The notes under the pieces were generated by a model. The model did no database searches. It saw only the letters and a program-made list of their open reading frames with translations, and was not told the origin of the DNA. A program made the position numbers and the translations under genes. Shown one piece after another: positions 46,273 to 58,900 of a stretch of DNA of 64,000 bases. The stretch comes from Drosophila persimilis (taxonomy: Eukaryota > Arthropoda > Insecta > Diptera > Drosophilidae). The first letter of the stretch is position 1. Every line of letters starts with the position of its first letter. Location: positions 124,001 to 188,000 of the forward strand of contig NW_020825332.1 of assembly GCF_003286085.1 (NCBI RefSeq), given 5' to 3'.

Positions 46273-48448
46273 TCAGACTAATTCGCTCTTTGGCGTTGAT
46301 GTTGCCGCAATGGCAAGGGAGTCGCTAACTTCACCGACAGCAGCCCCTTGGTTCCCACTGGAACCAGCAGCCTCCAGCAGAGAGCCAGCCTCCACATCGC
46401 CAGCCTGACGCGCTGCATTCCGCTGACGACACAGATAAGGCGAATTGGTGGGTGAAGGCAGTTGGTTCTGAAAGGAAATCACCTTGAAATCAGCTTGTAC
46501 GAAGAAAGAAGTGGAAGTTGGCTTTTTGCATACCAATTTATTGTTATTTTGGCAACAAGTGGCCTTGACACAGCCCTCATCGGTGGTGGGACAGTCCAGG
46601 GCACAGCAATCGGAGCCGCTCATGTTTATGCTGGAGGTACCATCGGACATGTTGCAGGCCTCGATTTCGCTAAACTCCGGCTGAATGGTGGTGGAATGTA
46701 TGCCCTCATTGTGAAAGAACTCCTTGACCTTTTCAGCAATTTTCATGTATTCCGACAGATTGCGGCAGCTTTAAAGAGAGCGATTAATCATTAATCATTG
46801 AACATTGAACATTTAACGGATTATGAATGCAGCTTCCAGCTATTCCACTTACCGTATGTGTGCAGAGGCAATGATGCGATCGCCTGCCAGCTGCCACACA
46901 TGAAACTCATGCACTGCCAGCACACCATCGACCTTCTCCAGCAGACGCTTCTGTATGGCATCCACCTGGATGTGCGTGGGCACAGTCTGCAGCAGAATCA
47001 AGGCGGATTCACGCAACAACGGCCACACAGAGTGCAAGATGAGCACCACCAGCACAATCGACAGAGCTGGATCCATATAGAAGCGATACTTCCACTTAGT
47101 CGTCCACACCACCACAGCACTGATGACCACAATGACGCTGCCCAGGGCATCGCTGAGCACGTGCAGAAAGGCGCCGCGCATGTTCATCGAACCAGGATCA
47201 TGGCTGTGGCCATGGCTGGACTTCTTGATTTGTTTCTTCTCCTTTTGCTTCTCGTAGGCATAATCATTCTGCTCATCATCGCCATCGCCCTCGTCCATGT
47301 TGGCCAGTTCGGTGAGGCGACTGTGGTTGCGGGTGAGACCGCCGCCATGCGAGTGTCCATGGTGCCCGCCATGCTCTGAAAGAAGTAACACATTCCATTC
47401 TGTTGGCGGTACATCGATAAGGGTTTCGATAGAGTGTATATCTTACCATACAGCAGACACAGTCCAATCACATTCACGAGCAGTCCCAGGACTCCGACAA
47501 TAACCAAGAGCTTGGGTTGATGGATTTCCTCCATTTCAATGAATCTGAAAATGAAAGCAAGAAAACGATTTCAAAAGAAATTCTCGGGCATTCTCTTTCG
47601 CAGTCGAGCATTGAATGTGAGCGATGGGATTAGTGGATGGTAGTCGATGAGGCGAGGCATCCTGGAAGCCGTAGCTGTCGTACCCCCCAACCAATCGAAA
47701 GGGTATCTGCTTCACCTCGTAAACGTATGCGGAGAATATGCGCACGGAATGCAAATTGAATAAAAGCCCAAACACACGTACACTCGCACGCACACGCACA
47801 CACATTGCCCTAGTGGCAGGCAGGCAGGCAGGCAGAAAGGCAGGTGGTGGCATTAACACGAATAAAATTAAGATAATTTCAGAAAATGTAATCAAATCAC
47901 GTCGACAAGCTTATGGCTTAATGCTCCTCCTCTCACAGATCAACTCCGATCGATCCAATCCGATCGAATCCACTGGGGTGCGGACTTTTAATATGTAATT
48001 ACTCTCAATAGCAACAGCAATTGCAACTGCCGTTCCAAATCCCAATGACACTCACCGCTTGCACGCCTCAATGGTGATGCTGAAGCATAGCGCCACCAGA
48101 AACACGGCATTGACCAAAGCACCCAGCACCTCGGCACGGGCCCAGCCAAAGGTGTTCTTCGACCATTTTTTCGGTGACATCTGTCCAGAGAGAGAGAGAC
48201 ATAAAAAGAGGAGGAGGCATTAGAGCGGTGTATTACCTATAGGGCGGGGGGTTCTTGGGGGAGGGACGTACCTTCACAGACAGAAATGATATAACCAAAG
48301 CGGCGATGTCACCCAGCATATGGAAACTGTCGGCCACCAAAGCCATGGAGTTGGTCACATATCCAACGATGATTTCCACAAAGAAAAAGAACGCCGTCAG
48401 CCACATCATGGAGAGCAGGCGGCACTTCTTTCCCGAGTACTTGGCCAT
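46273..48448 (-). CDS. ZnT63C: ZnT63C: zinc transporter (SLC30A1-like cation diffusion facilitator)
   Basis: Exons: 48448-48272, 48180-48056, 47544-47447, 47375-46853, 46768-46534 and 46467-46273. They total 451 codons (450 aa) with consistent phases. It is a proton-coupled Zn2+ exporter with six helices. The first HxxxD zinc site is in helix 2 (DSFHMLGDIAALV, His43/Asp47) and the second in helix 5 (FLHVLSDALGSV). Between helices 4 and 5 is the cytosolic His-rich loop (EHGGHHGHSHGGG and SSHGHSHDPGS). The C-terminal cation-efflux domain contains MDPALSIVLVVLIL, LLQTVPTHIQVDAIQKRLLE and VHEFHVWQLAGDRIIASAH, followed by a Cys-rich stretch (CCALDCPTTDEGC, CCQNNN). I start at MAKYSGKKCRLLSM, the usual ZnT1 start; further Met codons upstream are in 5' sequence. 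The last intron is 66 bp, in frame and free of stops, so its retention would add 22 residues. The neighbour PIG-C converges on it. Confidence 0.95.
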
Positions 48449-51400
48449 CTTGGAGAAGCTGCAATTAGAGAATAGAACCCATATCAATGAAAATATCAAT
48501 CAACTTTTCCCAACTTTGATAAAGTTCATTCAACCAACAATCTGTTCGGAAAATGCGCTTTTCCAGGCACAACAGCACCCAAGCAAATTGCCAACAAATT
48601 GAGCTTTTCAATTTGCAATTGTTTTACCATTTTGCTGTTGGTTTCAAACTGTTTTCCACTTAGCCTTTTGTTCGTTGCGTGGGGGAAAAGTTTTAGCCCA
48701 GCCCTGCCCTGGCCTGGCCTAGCCTGGCCTTCTACAGGCCCCGTATTTTAGAGAGGCACATAATTGAACTCGAAAGATAGCAGATAGAAGAGGCAGCTCG
48801 AACCCTCGATAGAGGGAGGGCTTGGCAATTGTTTTGCTCCACGGTTGAATGGGTAGCAAGTGGTAGCTGCTCCTCCATCAGCTACCGGGAGGTGGGAGGG
48901 GACACTATATACAAACTGTATACTGGACCAAAACTCACGCAAATAACTGCATTCTATTGAAGAGCTCCTGCCTTACGATTTTGATTGTTTCGTCTGGGGG
49001 AAAGTCGAGTGGAGTGCCTTGGAGCCGTTGGAAGCGAATCAATGTGGAATGCAAGTGGATCGTCGGCATCGACCGAAAGGCGACACACTTGCCCAGCCGT
49101 TGCCAGGGGCGCCGCAAACAAAGGGGAAATCAGAGAAGGAGTATAAACAAAAGGGAATATGGTGGGACGAAGGGGGAAGAGAAGGGAGATGTTTTCGGGT
49201 GGCTTGGGTAAGAAAAACAATTTGAATTTCCACATGAAATACAGCACCGCACTGCACCGCACCGCACCGCACCGCATCGCGTCCGTTGGCTAAGCAACCT
49301 GCAAAAGTACAGGCCGCACTCACTAAGGGGAATTCCAAGAACACTTGCACCTACTTAGTACTCGAATGTGCATGTATCCAGGGGGTATCGGCACTATCTT
49401 CGTCCGTGTTCTCGTGCGCTGTCTTTGGGATCTCTGGCTAAAAGTGAAACCCGACCAAAACTGATTACACAATCTCCCTCGCGTCGTTCTTATCTCTCTC
49501 CTCCCCCTATGATCGGCACACGAGACGCCAAAAAAGAAGAGTTTTTTTTTGCATTTTGATTTTTATCTATTCTCCCGCTTCCACGCTCCTTCCCCCCGCT
49601 CCCGCTCCCTCCCTGGGGGGCTAATGGGTGTCGTGCGCAGAGCATCGACTGCGGAAGGGGGGCTATGCCGATAAACGCGTACTTTGGGTGTACTGTTATC
49701 TTTCGCAATGGAAGGGTGGGGAGGGGGGGGGAGCGAGAATTGTCATCCTCTGCTGCAATTTACATCCCGTAGAGCACCGCCGCCATATGATGGGGGGGTA
49801 GGGGGATAGGGAGGGGGCAACTAGCAACTATTATGCTAGATAAACACCACCGATAAGCGATAAGCTCTCTCCGATTTGGAAGCTTGTGCGCAAAAGGCAA
49901 ACACACAAGTGCCAGACAGACACTCGACGACAACAGAACGCTTATCAGTCGAGAGACTGGAAAGAGAAGGGAGTGGGAGTGGGAGTGGGCGGGGCGTGGG
50001 CGTGGGAGTCATCGCATGGATACATTCTATTGTTGCTTACAATGTAAGCAATTTGTATCTGAGGCAAACAGTCGAGAGTACTATTCGTAATTTCTACTGA
50101 AACAAAGGGTACCGATACCCGGAAAGGAAGTTCATTTCGGAATACCCTGCCCGTTTCTATTTTTTTTGTATCTAATTGTAATGAAATCTGAAAGACTATG
50201 CACATAAATGCATTGAGATTGAGCTTAAAAACTACGAGAAATAGATAGACAGAAGATAGAGTTCACGAGAAGCTTCCTTTTACTGACACTGATTCTATTA
50301 TCCCCTTTTGAAAAGTATCAAAAATAGCTATGCAAAGCCCCAGAATGCACTCGTGTATAGCAGCTGGGGTTTTTTTGGATCAACACCGATGAAACCGTAT
50401 CGTATGGCAAGTATTGCAGAAAATAAACACAATAAACAATTTATTCCGTAGAACAAGCCATATTCCGGGAAATTGAACCGAACTAAACAAAGCAAAGAGC
50501 CAATTTATTGGGAATCAGAACTTATAGTACTCACATTACAGTACAGTAAAACACAGTAGGATTCGTATTTACAGCAGAGTCGAGTCTGCAATATTATAAG
50601 GAGGGTTTCAAGCGGAAGAAACCTCGCTGGTTCACACTTGATTAAATACTGCATAAACTACTGCCTACTGGCTACGGCCTACCGCCTCTGGCTCGGCCAT
50701 GTGCACAGTCCACCACTCCCCGTGGTACCTGTGTTCCCAAGGAGATAGGGCCGGGCCAGGCCAACCGAATGGTCAACCGAGCGATGGCTTAAAATATGTC
50801 ACTGGGAATCACTGATAGGCGGGACGACGACTGTGTGGCTCCGCTCCGTTAAGCTCTTCAGCTCTTCAGCAGCGAGTCGTGGCGATGGTCGAACGAACGA
50901 GCGAACGAACGAACGAAGGAACGAACGTGTTTGGCATAAAGCAGGTAGACAAGTAGCTCAAATTATGGTTAAGACATTGATGAAATCAGCGCTGAATGCT
51001 GCCACTAAAATATCTTTGGCCGTTTAAGGCGGCCGTGTTGTGTCACAGCCGAAATGAAGAGCCGCCCCCGAAATTCACTCCCTTTTAAATGATGTTGTAA
51101 TTGTAATTGAATTTAACTTTGACATTGGATACGGCCTCGGGGCGGGTCGGTTCGGATCGGTTCGCGTCGGGCGGGTTCGGTTCGGGGGTGGGGAATACAT
51201 ACATATGTACATATGTGCACATGCATATGTATGTACATAGGTGGTACGTGATTTGTTCTACATATCAAAACAGGTAATTTCCGGCTTTGATTTGTTTGCT
51301 GTCTCGCCCCAAGGATGTATCTTTACCCTTTACATATCAAATATATGCATATTTCTATGCTTTTCTATGCATGTGTATGTGTCGTACATTTAGACAGCAC

Positions 51401-54050
51401 GTGACATGCGTGGCCTACGAAACTCAATTAAAATCAATTCAAAATGCAGCTCACAATCCACTACTGATTCAAAGTACACTTACAGTGGGTTGGGAGGGGG
51501 GAGGGGCCCACAACTCGGCTACGTACATTTTCTCCACCGATGGTCCACTTTCAGGTACACATACATACATACATACTGGTATGTAGCTCTCCCACAGTCC
51601 TTGCTGTCGAGCGATAAGAGAATTTTCGGGCTGCTTGATTAGGGAGATGGATGGATGGATGGATGGATGGCCAGCAACAGAACAGCAGGGGGACGACGAC
51701 GGAGCAGCAATCACTCCATCACTCAAAAAACAAAAAACCGCATGCCGATAAGCTAAACGGATTGTACGAACAATATCTGGAACCATGGGAACATATGGGT
51801 CTTTCTGATAGCGCTAATCTTCTACTACTGTGCTCATTATTTATTAATTCCTCTGTACCTTTGGCCTTGCTTCAGTGGAACTCCACTCGTCACAGCGTAC
51901 AAAATAGAGCAATCAAATAATTATTTTAATGGCAGAAATTGCATGGCAGTTGACCCACAAACAGAAAAAAAGGGCCACAAAAGGGGGAACTAAAAGAGAA
52001 AATCCCAGTTGTGCTGCCTACAGGCCCCTACCCCCCCGGGGGAAGGATAAAGTGTGCTGGGAGTGGCTATGGAGTGCGTAACAATGTTGCAGGAACCACC
52101 CCAGAGGCAGCAGAGGAGAGCGCACCTGTGACATATACAGAACCGAACCGAACAGAACAGAACAGAAGCACTCATTTGCATGGATATATGTATCAGCTAT
52201 ATATAGACACAATTTGCGTTGGCATTGAATGAAAAATAAATCCAATTCTAATGGAGAGCCCACTTGTATTAAGGCTCATATCTATATAGATTCTAAGCCC
52301 CAACTGCCTCGTTCTGTCTGCTGCTTCCAAGATTAGATCGTTCTATGCTCCGCTCTCCTTTGTGCTGGAATGGGCATTGCTGTGGTGGGGAGTGTGGTCG
52401 GGGGCGGGGGGGGTGGTGTGGCCTTATCTGGACCTACGCTAACCCACATTCGTGGCTGCAGTCGTAAATTAAGTCGACTTTATGGCAAACATAACCCACT
52501 TTTGATGTTTATTTCGGCTGCACTCAATATATTCTGACCAAATATCAAATGTGTGTAATTTTATTTAAATATTTAACGAATAGATCAGGGTGCACGGTGC
52601 ATTGTGCATCACCTCGTTTTAATTTCCTTGCCACAAAATTCTGTTAACACATATTGATTTTTCTCCCTCCCTCCCTCTCTCTCTCACTCACTGCATCTCT
52701 CTCTAGGATTTTCTGCACTGTGTAATTTTGTCAGTAAATTTGTGCTGAGCATGACCTTTTAAATCGAATTATATTGTCTGCAGCTTGAACATGATAATAT
52801 TAAACAAATTACATAGAGAGACCAATACCGAGGCCGAGAGATTTCCTTCAAGAACAACAGCAGCAGTGACTCAGAGAACAATCCGATAAACAGATGATTA
52901 ATCCCCGTCGTTCTGCCCATATGATAATGACTAGCAACCGGTTATGCATCCGGGGGGAATCACACAGCACACACACACACAGGATAAATCAGGAATAACA
53001 AGTCCTAGACCCAGGCAGAAGAGCAGCAGAGGCAGGTTGAAAGGGAATCCCAGGGATTACATCAATTGTCAAAATGCAGATATCGAGCGCACAAATACGG
53101 GCCGAGGGACGTCTACCTGGATGGAGAGGCACTGAGTGCACACCCGCCGCCCAGTTCGGTGACCCAAAAGAACCGCCCAACGGCAAAGGGCCCGCGACAA
53201 GCGTGTACACGTTTACTTTTCCGCTGCTGCTGCTTCTGCTGCATTGTTCTGATTTCTGTATATACTTGTGGTAGGAAGAAAGGCGTGTATGTTTTTATTA
53301 CTTACCGAAGCTGGATGCCTGCTTGGGAATCGAAGTTGGTGCTGCTTTTGCTTCACTGCCTGACTGGCAGCAGGAGGTGCGGCTCTGACTCCAACTGAAG
53401 TGGCTGCAAGCAAAAGTGTTTATCGTTATATCGCTACACTTTTTATATTCACAATTCAATGAAACATATGTAGTAGTATATGCAGTTGTCTAGAGGCAGT
53501 GTGGGGGCGGGGTAGGGTGTGGGGTGTGGGGCACGGCACAAGTCGAGTGAAATAAATCAAAGAAGTTTCGTTGTGGAAAAATGCAGACAAATTAAGTGCC
53601 AAGAAAATTCGCAGCAGCTTGTAAAGTTATCTCGAAAATTTGTAAACTGCTCGATGGCCAGGCCACGCGCAAAATTCCTGCGCTTCTGCTGAGAGGGGGT
53701 GGTGCACGCTGTGTGTACAGTAAATATATGTACGTATGTATATGCAGAATGTGTGATAATTCTGCACAGTCACAACTTTGGTTGGGGAATGGAACAGAAG
53801 ACCCGTTTGTGGACTTATGCACGTGCACTTGCTAGTAATTGGTCAATGGGCTTTCACGTTATCTGAGCCGTACCGATAATTGCTTTATTGGTTTTCGCAC
53901 ACGAGAGCGCACAGCCTCTGCTGTGAAATGAATTAGCGAGCGCGGAAAGCAACGAAAAAAGTGGCGCTGACGACGCTGTGCAATCGCGGAGTAAAAACGG
54001 ACGAAAACTTTAGAATGGCAGAGAAACTAGACGCTTTAGATGCGCCGCTT
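48449..54050. other. Long noncoding region
   Basis: No coding gene is supported. It probably contains the promoter and noncoding 5' exons of ZnT63C. Simple repeats include GGCCTAGCCTGGCC (about 48710), CGCACCGCACCGCACC (about 49245-49275), GAACGAAC (about 50890-50930), GGATGGATGG (about 51648-51670) and CACACACACA (about 52970). At 54015 an ATG opens MAEKLDALDAPLSLNLTLRN before running into a promoter-like module. Confidence 0.5.
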
Positions 54051-54060
54051 AGTCTTAATC

Positions 54061-54120
54061 TGACTCTCAGAAATATACCGAATGTACGTCACAGTTTCAA
54101 AATATACCCTTAATATACTG
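54061..54120 (-). promoter_or_regulatory. Promoter-like module copy (degenerate)
   Basis: CTCAGAAATATACCGAATG and CAAAATATACCCTTAATATA match the ordered words of the motif-6 modules at 16.7 and 36.0 kb, read on the minus strand. There is no TATCGATA or GGTCACACTG nearby. It begins inside an open frame (MAEKLDAL... from 54015), so it may have been inserted there. Confidence 0.3.
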
Positions 54121-54705
54121 ACGAACTATTTGTATTCAATTATTCCATCGTATTCCTCGAATTTTATATTCGGTTGAATATTATCCGTTAGCTAGAACCC
54201 TCAGCCATGAACACATCATTTTGTCTGATTAACGAATGACTTTCCAACAAGACTGCCTATCTTGAGCCTCTCATTTTTATTTACTTGTTTATAAAATAAT
54301 GTTTAAAAAAGAAGGTTAACAACAATTTCCACAAAATGAATTGTCTTACATGTTAACTACAGACTAACAACACATATTGCTACATTTTAACTACATTTTT
54401 GTTCAAATAAGCCCCATGGAAGCGACAGTGTGAAAAACCTCCGTTAATCACGTTTTGACAAAACATTTATTCCGACAGTTTTGATTTAATTGAGATTTTT
54501 TTGGCAAACGATCATGAATTTGATGCAGATCACAAATACTAATTCCATTTGGCCTAGGACAGGGCTTTAAATAGAATTTCTACACGGTTTTTACATTGGT
54601 GCATTAGACAGGAGGGTGGATCCATAACGCTTAAAAAATACTGGAAAATACTATAAGATGTACATTTACAAGGTGTGCAAGCTAGATATGGTGGCAAGAA
54701 AATTA

Positions 54706-54799
54706 GTGCAATCGCGGATTTTTCGATAAGATATACGGTCTGATCCTGACAAATATTCCGAAATACCATCTCTTTATCAAAATGTACCGTAAATGCACC
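54706..54799 (-). promoter_or_regulatory. Promoter-like module copy (degenerate)
   Basis: Read on the minus strand: GGTGCATTTACGGTACATTTTG, ATGGTATTTCGGAATATTTGTCAGGATCAGACCGTATATCTTATCGAAAAATCCGCG. It is the same order as the better-preserved copies, including a mutated DRE. No recognisable gene start follows downstream on the minus strand. Confidence 0.3.
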
Positions 54800-55079
54800 C
54801 ATGAAAAACCAAACTTAGCCGACTTGAGCGCCCTTTATTCAAAAAATGGATAACAACATGAGTTAAACCGCAGAAAATAATAATAATAAGAATAATGATT
54901 CCTCTCTTAGATCAATCCTATCCTTCATCTTTACGTTAAAAAAGACCACGGTTCTCTGTCCATGATCGGAAATCATATTCCTTGATGTTGATACACAGCT
55001 TAATCATGTAAATGTTCAATTCGTATTTGAAATAAATACGTAGTGCTCTACTAGTATCGCAGTACAAACGTTTTGTAGT

Positions 55080-55350
55080 CTCTGCTCATATTGAAGTTTA
55101 CATTATCGAAAATCTCCCGCTGCACGCTGGGCAGGTACTCCAGCTTGCTCCTCATCCCCCAAATCATTGCACCACGAAGACTTTTGCCTCTTCAGCTCTT
55201 CGAGCTGACCGGCACTACGGAGAATCAAAGCAGCTACAATCAAGTGCTAGTCTTCAATGATCAATGATCAAAGAAGTCGATATAATTCTTTAAATAGGGC
55301 TGCAGCAGGTTGGCGCAAAGCATGGGGCAGACCATCTCCGCCTGAGGTGG
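55080..55350 (-). pseudogene. Gene remnant with stop codons
   Basis: On the minus strand two protein-like pieces, PPQAEMVCPMLCANLLQPYL followed by KNYIDFFDH and, further on, MIWGMRSKLEYLPSVQREIF followed by DNVNFNMSRDYKTFVLR, are separated by frame breaks and stops. They look like exons of a dead gene or duplicate. I do not recognise the parent. Confidence 0.35.
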
Positions 55351-55946
55351 CTTATCATGCGGAGACTCACGTTACCCAGCGTCATAAGAGTAGCTCACTA
55401 TTCCGCGGCTAACATTTTCAGCGCCTTCTGCTGCTTATACGGCCTTTGTGTAGAGCCGACGTGTCCCGGGGAACCGTTCCGCCTCCGCATCTGGACCAAG
55501 CTGCTTGAATAAGATCTAAGTAGGAGGTACCCCAGAACGCGCCACAACCGTGATCTTTTGGCGTACGATCCCGCCACGTGCGGCTATTCAAACTCGTCAA
55601 GCAACTTGAGCGTCCGGGCAATGCTGCCTCTTTTCCTCTTTTGATGGCCTTCCATCCTGATAAGCTCCAACCGGAGGGATTAGCTCGCCCTGTTAGGTGA
55701 AAACCTTCTCCTTTATCCAAAATAAAAAGTTTATTTGCCAAAATATTTAACAGTGTGAGCACTGCACTAGACTTTATTTAGTGCATGTTTCAATACCCAT
55801 ATATCGAAATATATGTTAAATTGAATTTTCCTCTTCTCAAATGGCACTACTCTCATCTTAATGGCACTACGGTCTCTGAAAAGATACAAACACAATTTGT
55901 CGGTTGTAAGATAACGAAAAACACTTTTTATTAACAAAACTAAAAT

Positions 55947-58900
55947 TCAACGAAGTTGCGCCTTCAATTCTATCATGCGCCCGAGTACGCCTGGCTTGAG
56001 CACCGCCCCGACATCGGATTTGGGCCGTCGCCCAACGGGTTCCGGGTCACACCTATCAATCGTGCTGCACGTGGCCCATTCTCGAGTCGCATTGTCGAAC
56101 TCGGCGCGGAAGTGTACAAACTGGGGGGCCACGTCCATAAACATGGACAGCACACGAGCACGCAGGTCCTGGGTGGAATCTTTGTACGCGAGCCAGCGGC
56201 AATTAAAGATGTAAATCCCCAGATCACAGAGCATGTACCGCAAATCAGATCTTAGTCGGGCGGACATATGGGGAAATAATGTTTCGATCAGCGGACCGCG
56301 CACGTTGCATAACTTGCTGTTTATCTTGATCAAAGCATCCTGATAGGTACTGCCCACGATATAGCCATCGATCCTGTGCTTGATTATCTGTTCGGTTGTC
56401 AGTTCTCTAAAGTATCGATAGCGCTCCATGTCTCGAAAGATAACGCAACTCTGCACCTCAGGCGGGGGCCCCTTGTCGCAAATCTTGGCACTACCTGCAA
56501 CAGTAACAGCATTGTCATTTACCTTTCGCACCGTAACGTTCGGAGCATTCAATAGGACGTCGAGCTGGGAGGATGCTAGAAGAGTGTTGCCCGACGCAAA
56601 ATCCTGCGAGGCGGTGATTGTAGTCTCCTTTTCAGAAGCGACTGGCAAGGAAGTGGTTGGCTGCTCGTCCTCTAGGCCGCGGACAAAGTCGCTCGATTCG
56701 ATGCGTACCACGGCGTGGAGCGGCAGGGCCCGGAACTCGTGTCGCAACTGCGGCACCTTCTCGTTCAGACGCGGCTTCTTGGTGGCCACCACGTTTGGGT
56801 CAGGCATTTTATGTTTTTGTTTTAGGCGCTCATTTAGAGGCGGTACCAGCACCTCGTTTTCCATCACATTCAGCTGAGCCATTGCTATCGACGCAGGCGC
56901 TGGCAAAGGCTTCGGCTCGGGGTCGGGGTCGGGCTCGGACTTGGGCTCGGGCTTAGCAGCTTCCTCTGCCTGTATAAGTGCAGGCCGAGTCTCTATAATT
57001 TCTGGCTCCGTGGAAATATTAGAGTGGTTTTCACTTTCTGGAAACTGTGGAAATGCATTTGCACTCGATGACGCAAGTTCTGTAGCTCTGCGGATGGCAA
57101 AGCAAGCCATGCCCGAAATTGACTCCTGACTGCCATCCAAGTTAATAATTTGTTCTTTCGAATCAATGCTCTCCCACAGAAACTCCTGGCTGTTGATGTA
57201 GCTGCCGCGCAGGTTGTCGAGGAACTTAATCGCCTCCTGCTTGACCGGAACCTGCATGCTCTCCATAAGCGGATTATTCTGGGTTTCTGGGATTTGTGAA
57301 GCCGGATCCACTTCGTCCATGTCCACAAAGTTGAAAGATTGAGCGTTGAGCTCAGTGGGCAGGCAAATGGATACTTCTGTAATTACAAGCAAAGTAGACT
57401 TCGTAAAGGCTGCGTAAGTGGACAAGCGCAACCAGGCAAACCACTTACCAGATGGTGTGGGTGTGGTGTTGTCTGATTCAATAGTCATCGCCGTGGCCTG
57501 GCTTTCCTCCATTCCACAGAGTCGCTCTGGGAATTAAATTTACATTTAGATTATACCCACTAATCAAATGTAAAAAACTTACTTAATTCTACATCTGCAA
57601 CAGCAGATTCATCCCCAAAGATTGGCTCATTTAGTGCTTCATTTGTGATCTTCGGTACTTGGCGTATCCATTGATCGTGCGTCCAGCAGCTCGCATAAAG
57701 ATGCTCACGTTCCTGGAACAGCAATACCGCATCGTCGATCTGCCTGCCGGTACGATCCGCGTAATGCTGCTCAACAATTTCATCGAAATCGGTGTGCAGC
57801 ATTAGATCGCTCCAATGCAAAATCTTTGGCGACAGCTGAAACAGATCCAGCGACTGCAGTTCCACTCCTTTGCTGTGCAACAGTTGGCGCAACATGGGCA
57901 GCTTCACGTACAAATTAAATGGCCAATGGCCTTGGCCCACAACATGCTGATGACATCGCTGCAGCACGCCCTCGTTTTCATAGAGAGCCTCGCCATTGTG
58001 GAAGCTTGTGTAGGTGCGGAACTCCTCTTGGCTCAGCTGGAAGAGTATGCGCCAAATCGTGCTCTTTAGGCCGTTGCTTTGGAAGATTAAATGCTTGATA
58101 GTGTGCTCCTGTGAAGGGACAGACAGGGTAGGGTTTAGTTGTGGTTGCGCCAATAGCTGCTTGAGGCCCTTCCTACCTGGTGGCTCGGCGCGGCAAAGAT
58201 TCCCACTGTTTGTTCAAGTTTTTCAAGCAGGTGGCTCGAAGTGACTACAGATGCCGCAGGATGCACTGTTTCTCCTGTGCTGCTTACTGTTACCTCAGAT
58301 GCTGGTGTCTGCACTTCATTGGATGCTGTTACAGACGTAGTGGTCCCTGCATTCGTCGTTTTTTCAACCTCTGGTAGAGTAGTAGAGCACTGATTGTTCG
58401 CGTTACTGGCTGGAACACTGTCTGTTGTACTCTCTGGCACAGTGTCGCCCTTTACTCTGCTTTCCTCTGGCTTTTCAACTTCCCCTTCAACTTCAATAGA
58501 GGCTGCTGGACATTCTGCAGGTTCACGGCCAGTCGCTGCTGTGGTTTCTACGTCTATCGTTGCAGCCACTGGTGTAGCCTCTGTCTTCTCTTCTTCACCG
58601 ATTTCCCTCCTAGCTGTATCCAGCCCCGAGACACTGATAGCCGCTGCCTCATTCAAATCCCTTACCGTTTCGACTATATACTTCTCAACGACAGCTCTTC
58701 TCTCGGGACATGCAACACGACGAGCTATGTAGGAGCTCAGATTGTGAGGCACGTAGTTGACCACGTTAAGCTTTTGCTTGCTGAAAGAAAGGAAGGGAGA
58801 CAATGCATCTAAAGAATCCTGGGGCCAGGAAACTCAAATTTCTTACCCATCAAGCTCGGCTTTCCTATCCGCATATAATCTGTCCACATCTGGAGTGCTC

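Noticed and set aside
55418-55762. 115-codon minus-strand frame
   Set aside because: Composition is irregular, with no recognisable motif or splice sites; it sits in gene debris.
57560-58153. Treating each helical-domain exon (starting MAQPQL...) as a separate gene start
   Set aside because: The Met-containing part upstream of EHTIKH is intron sequence read in frame; the acceptor CACAG|GAGCAC at 58108 and matching phases show it is an internal exon.
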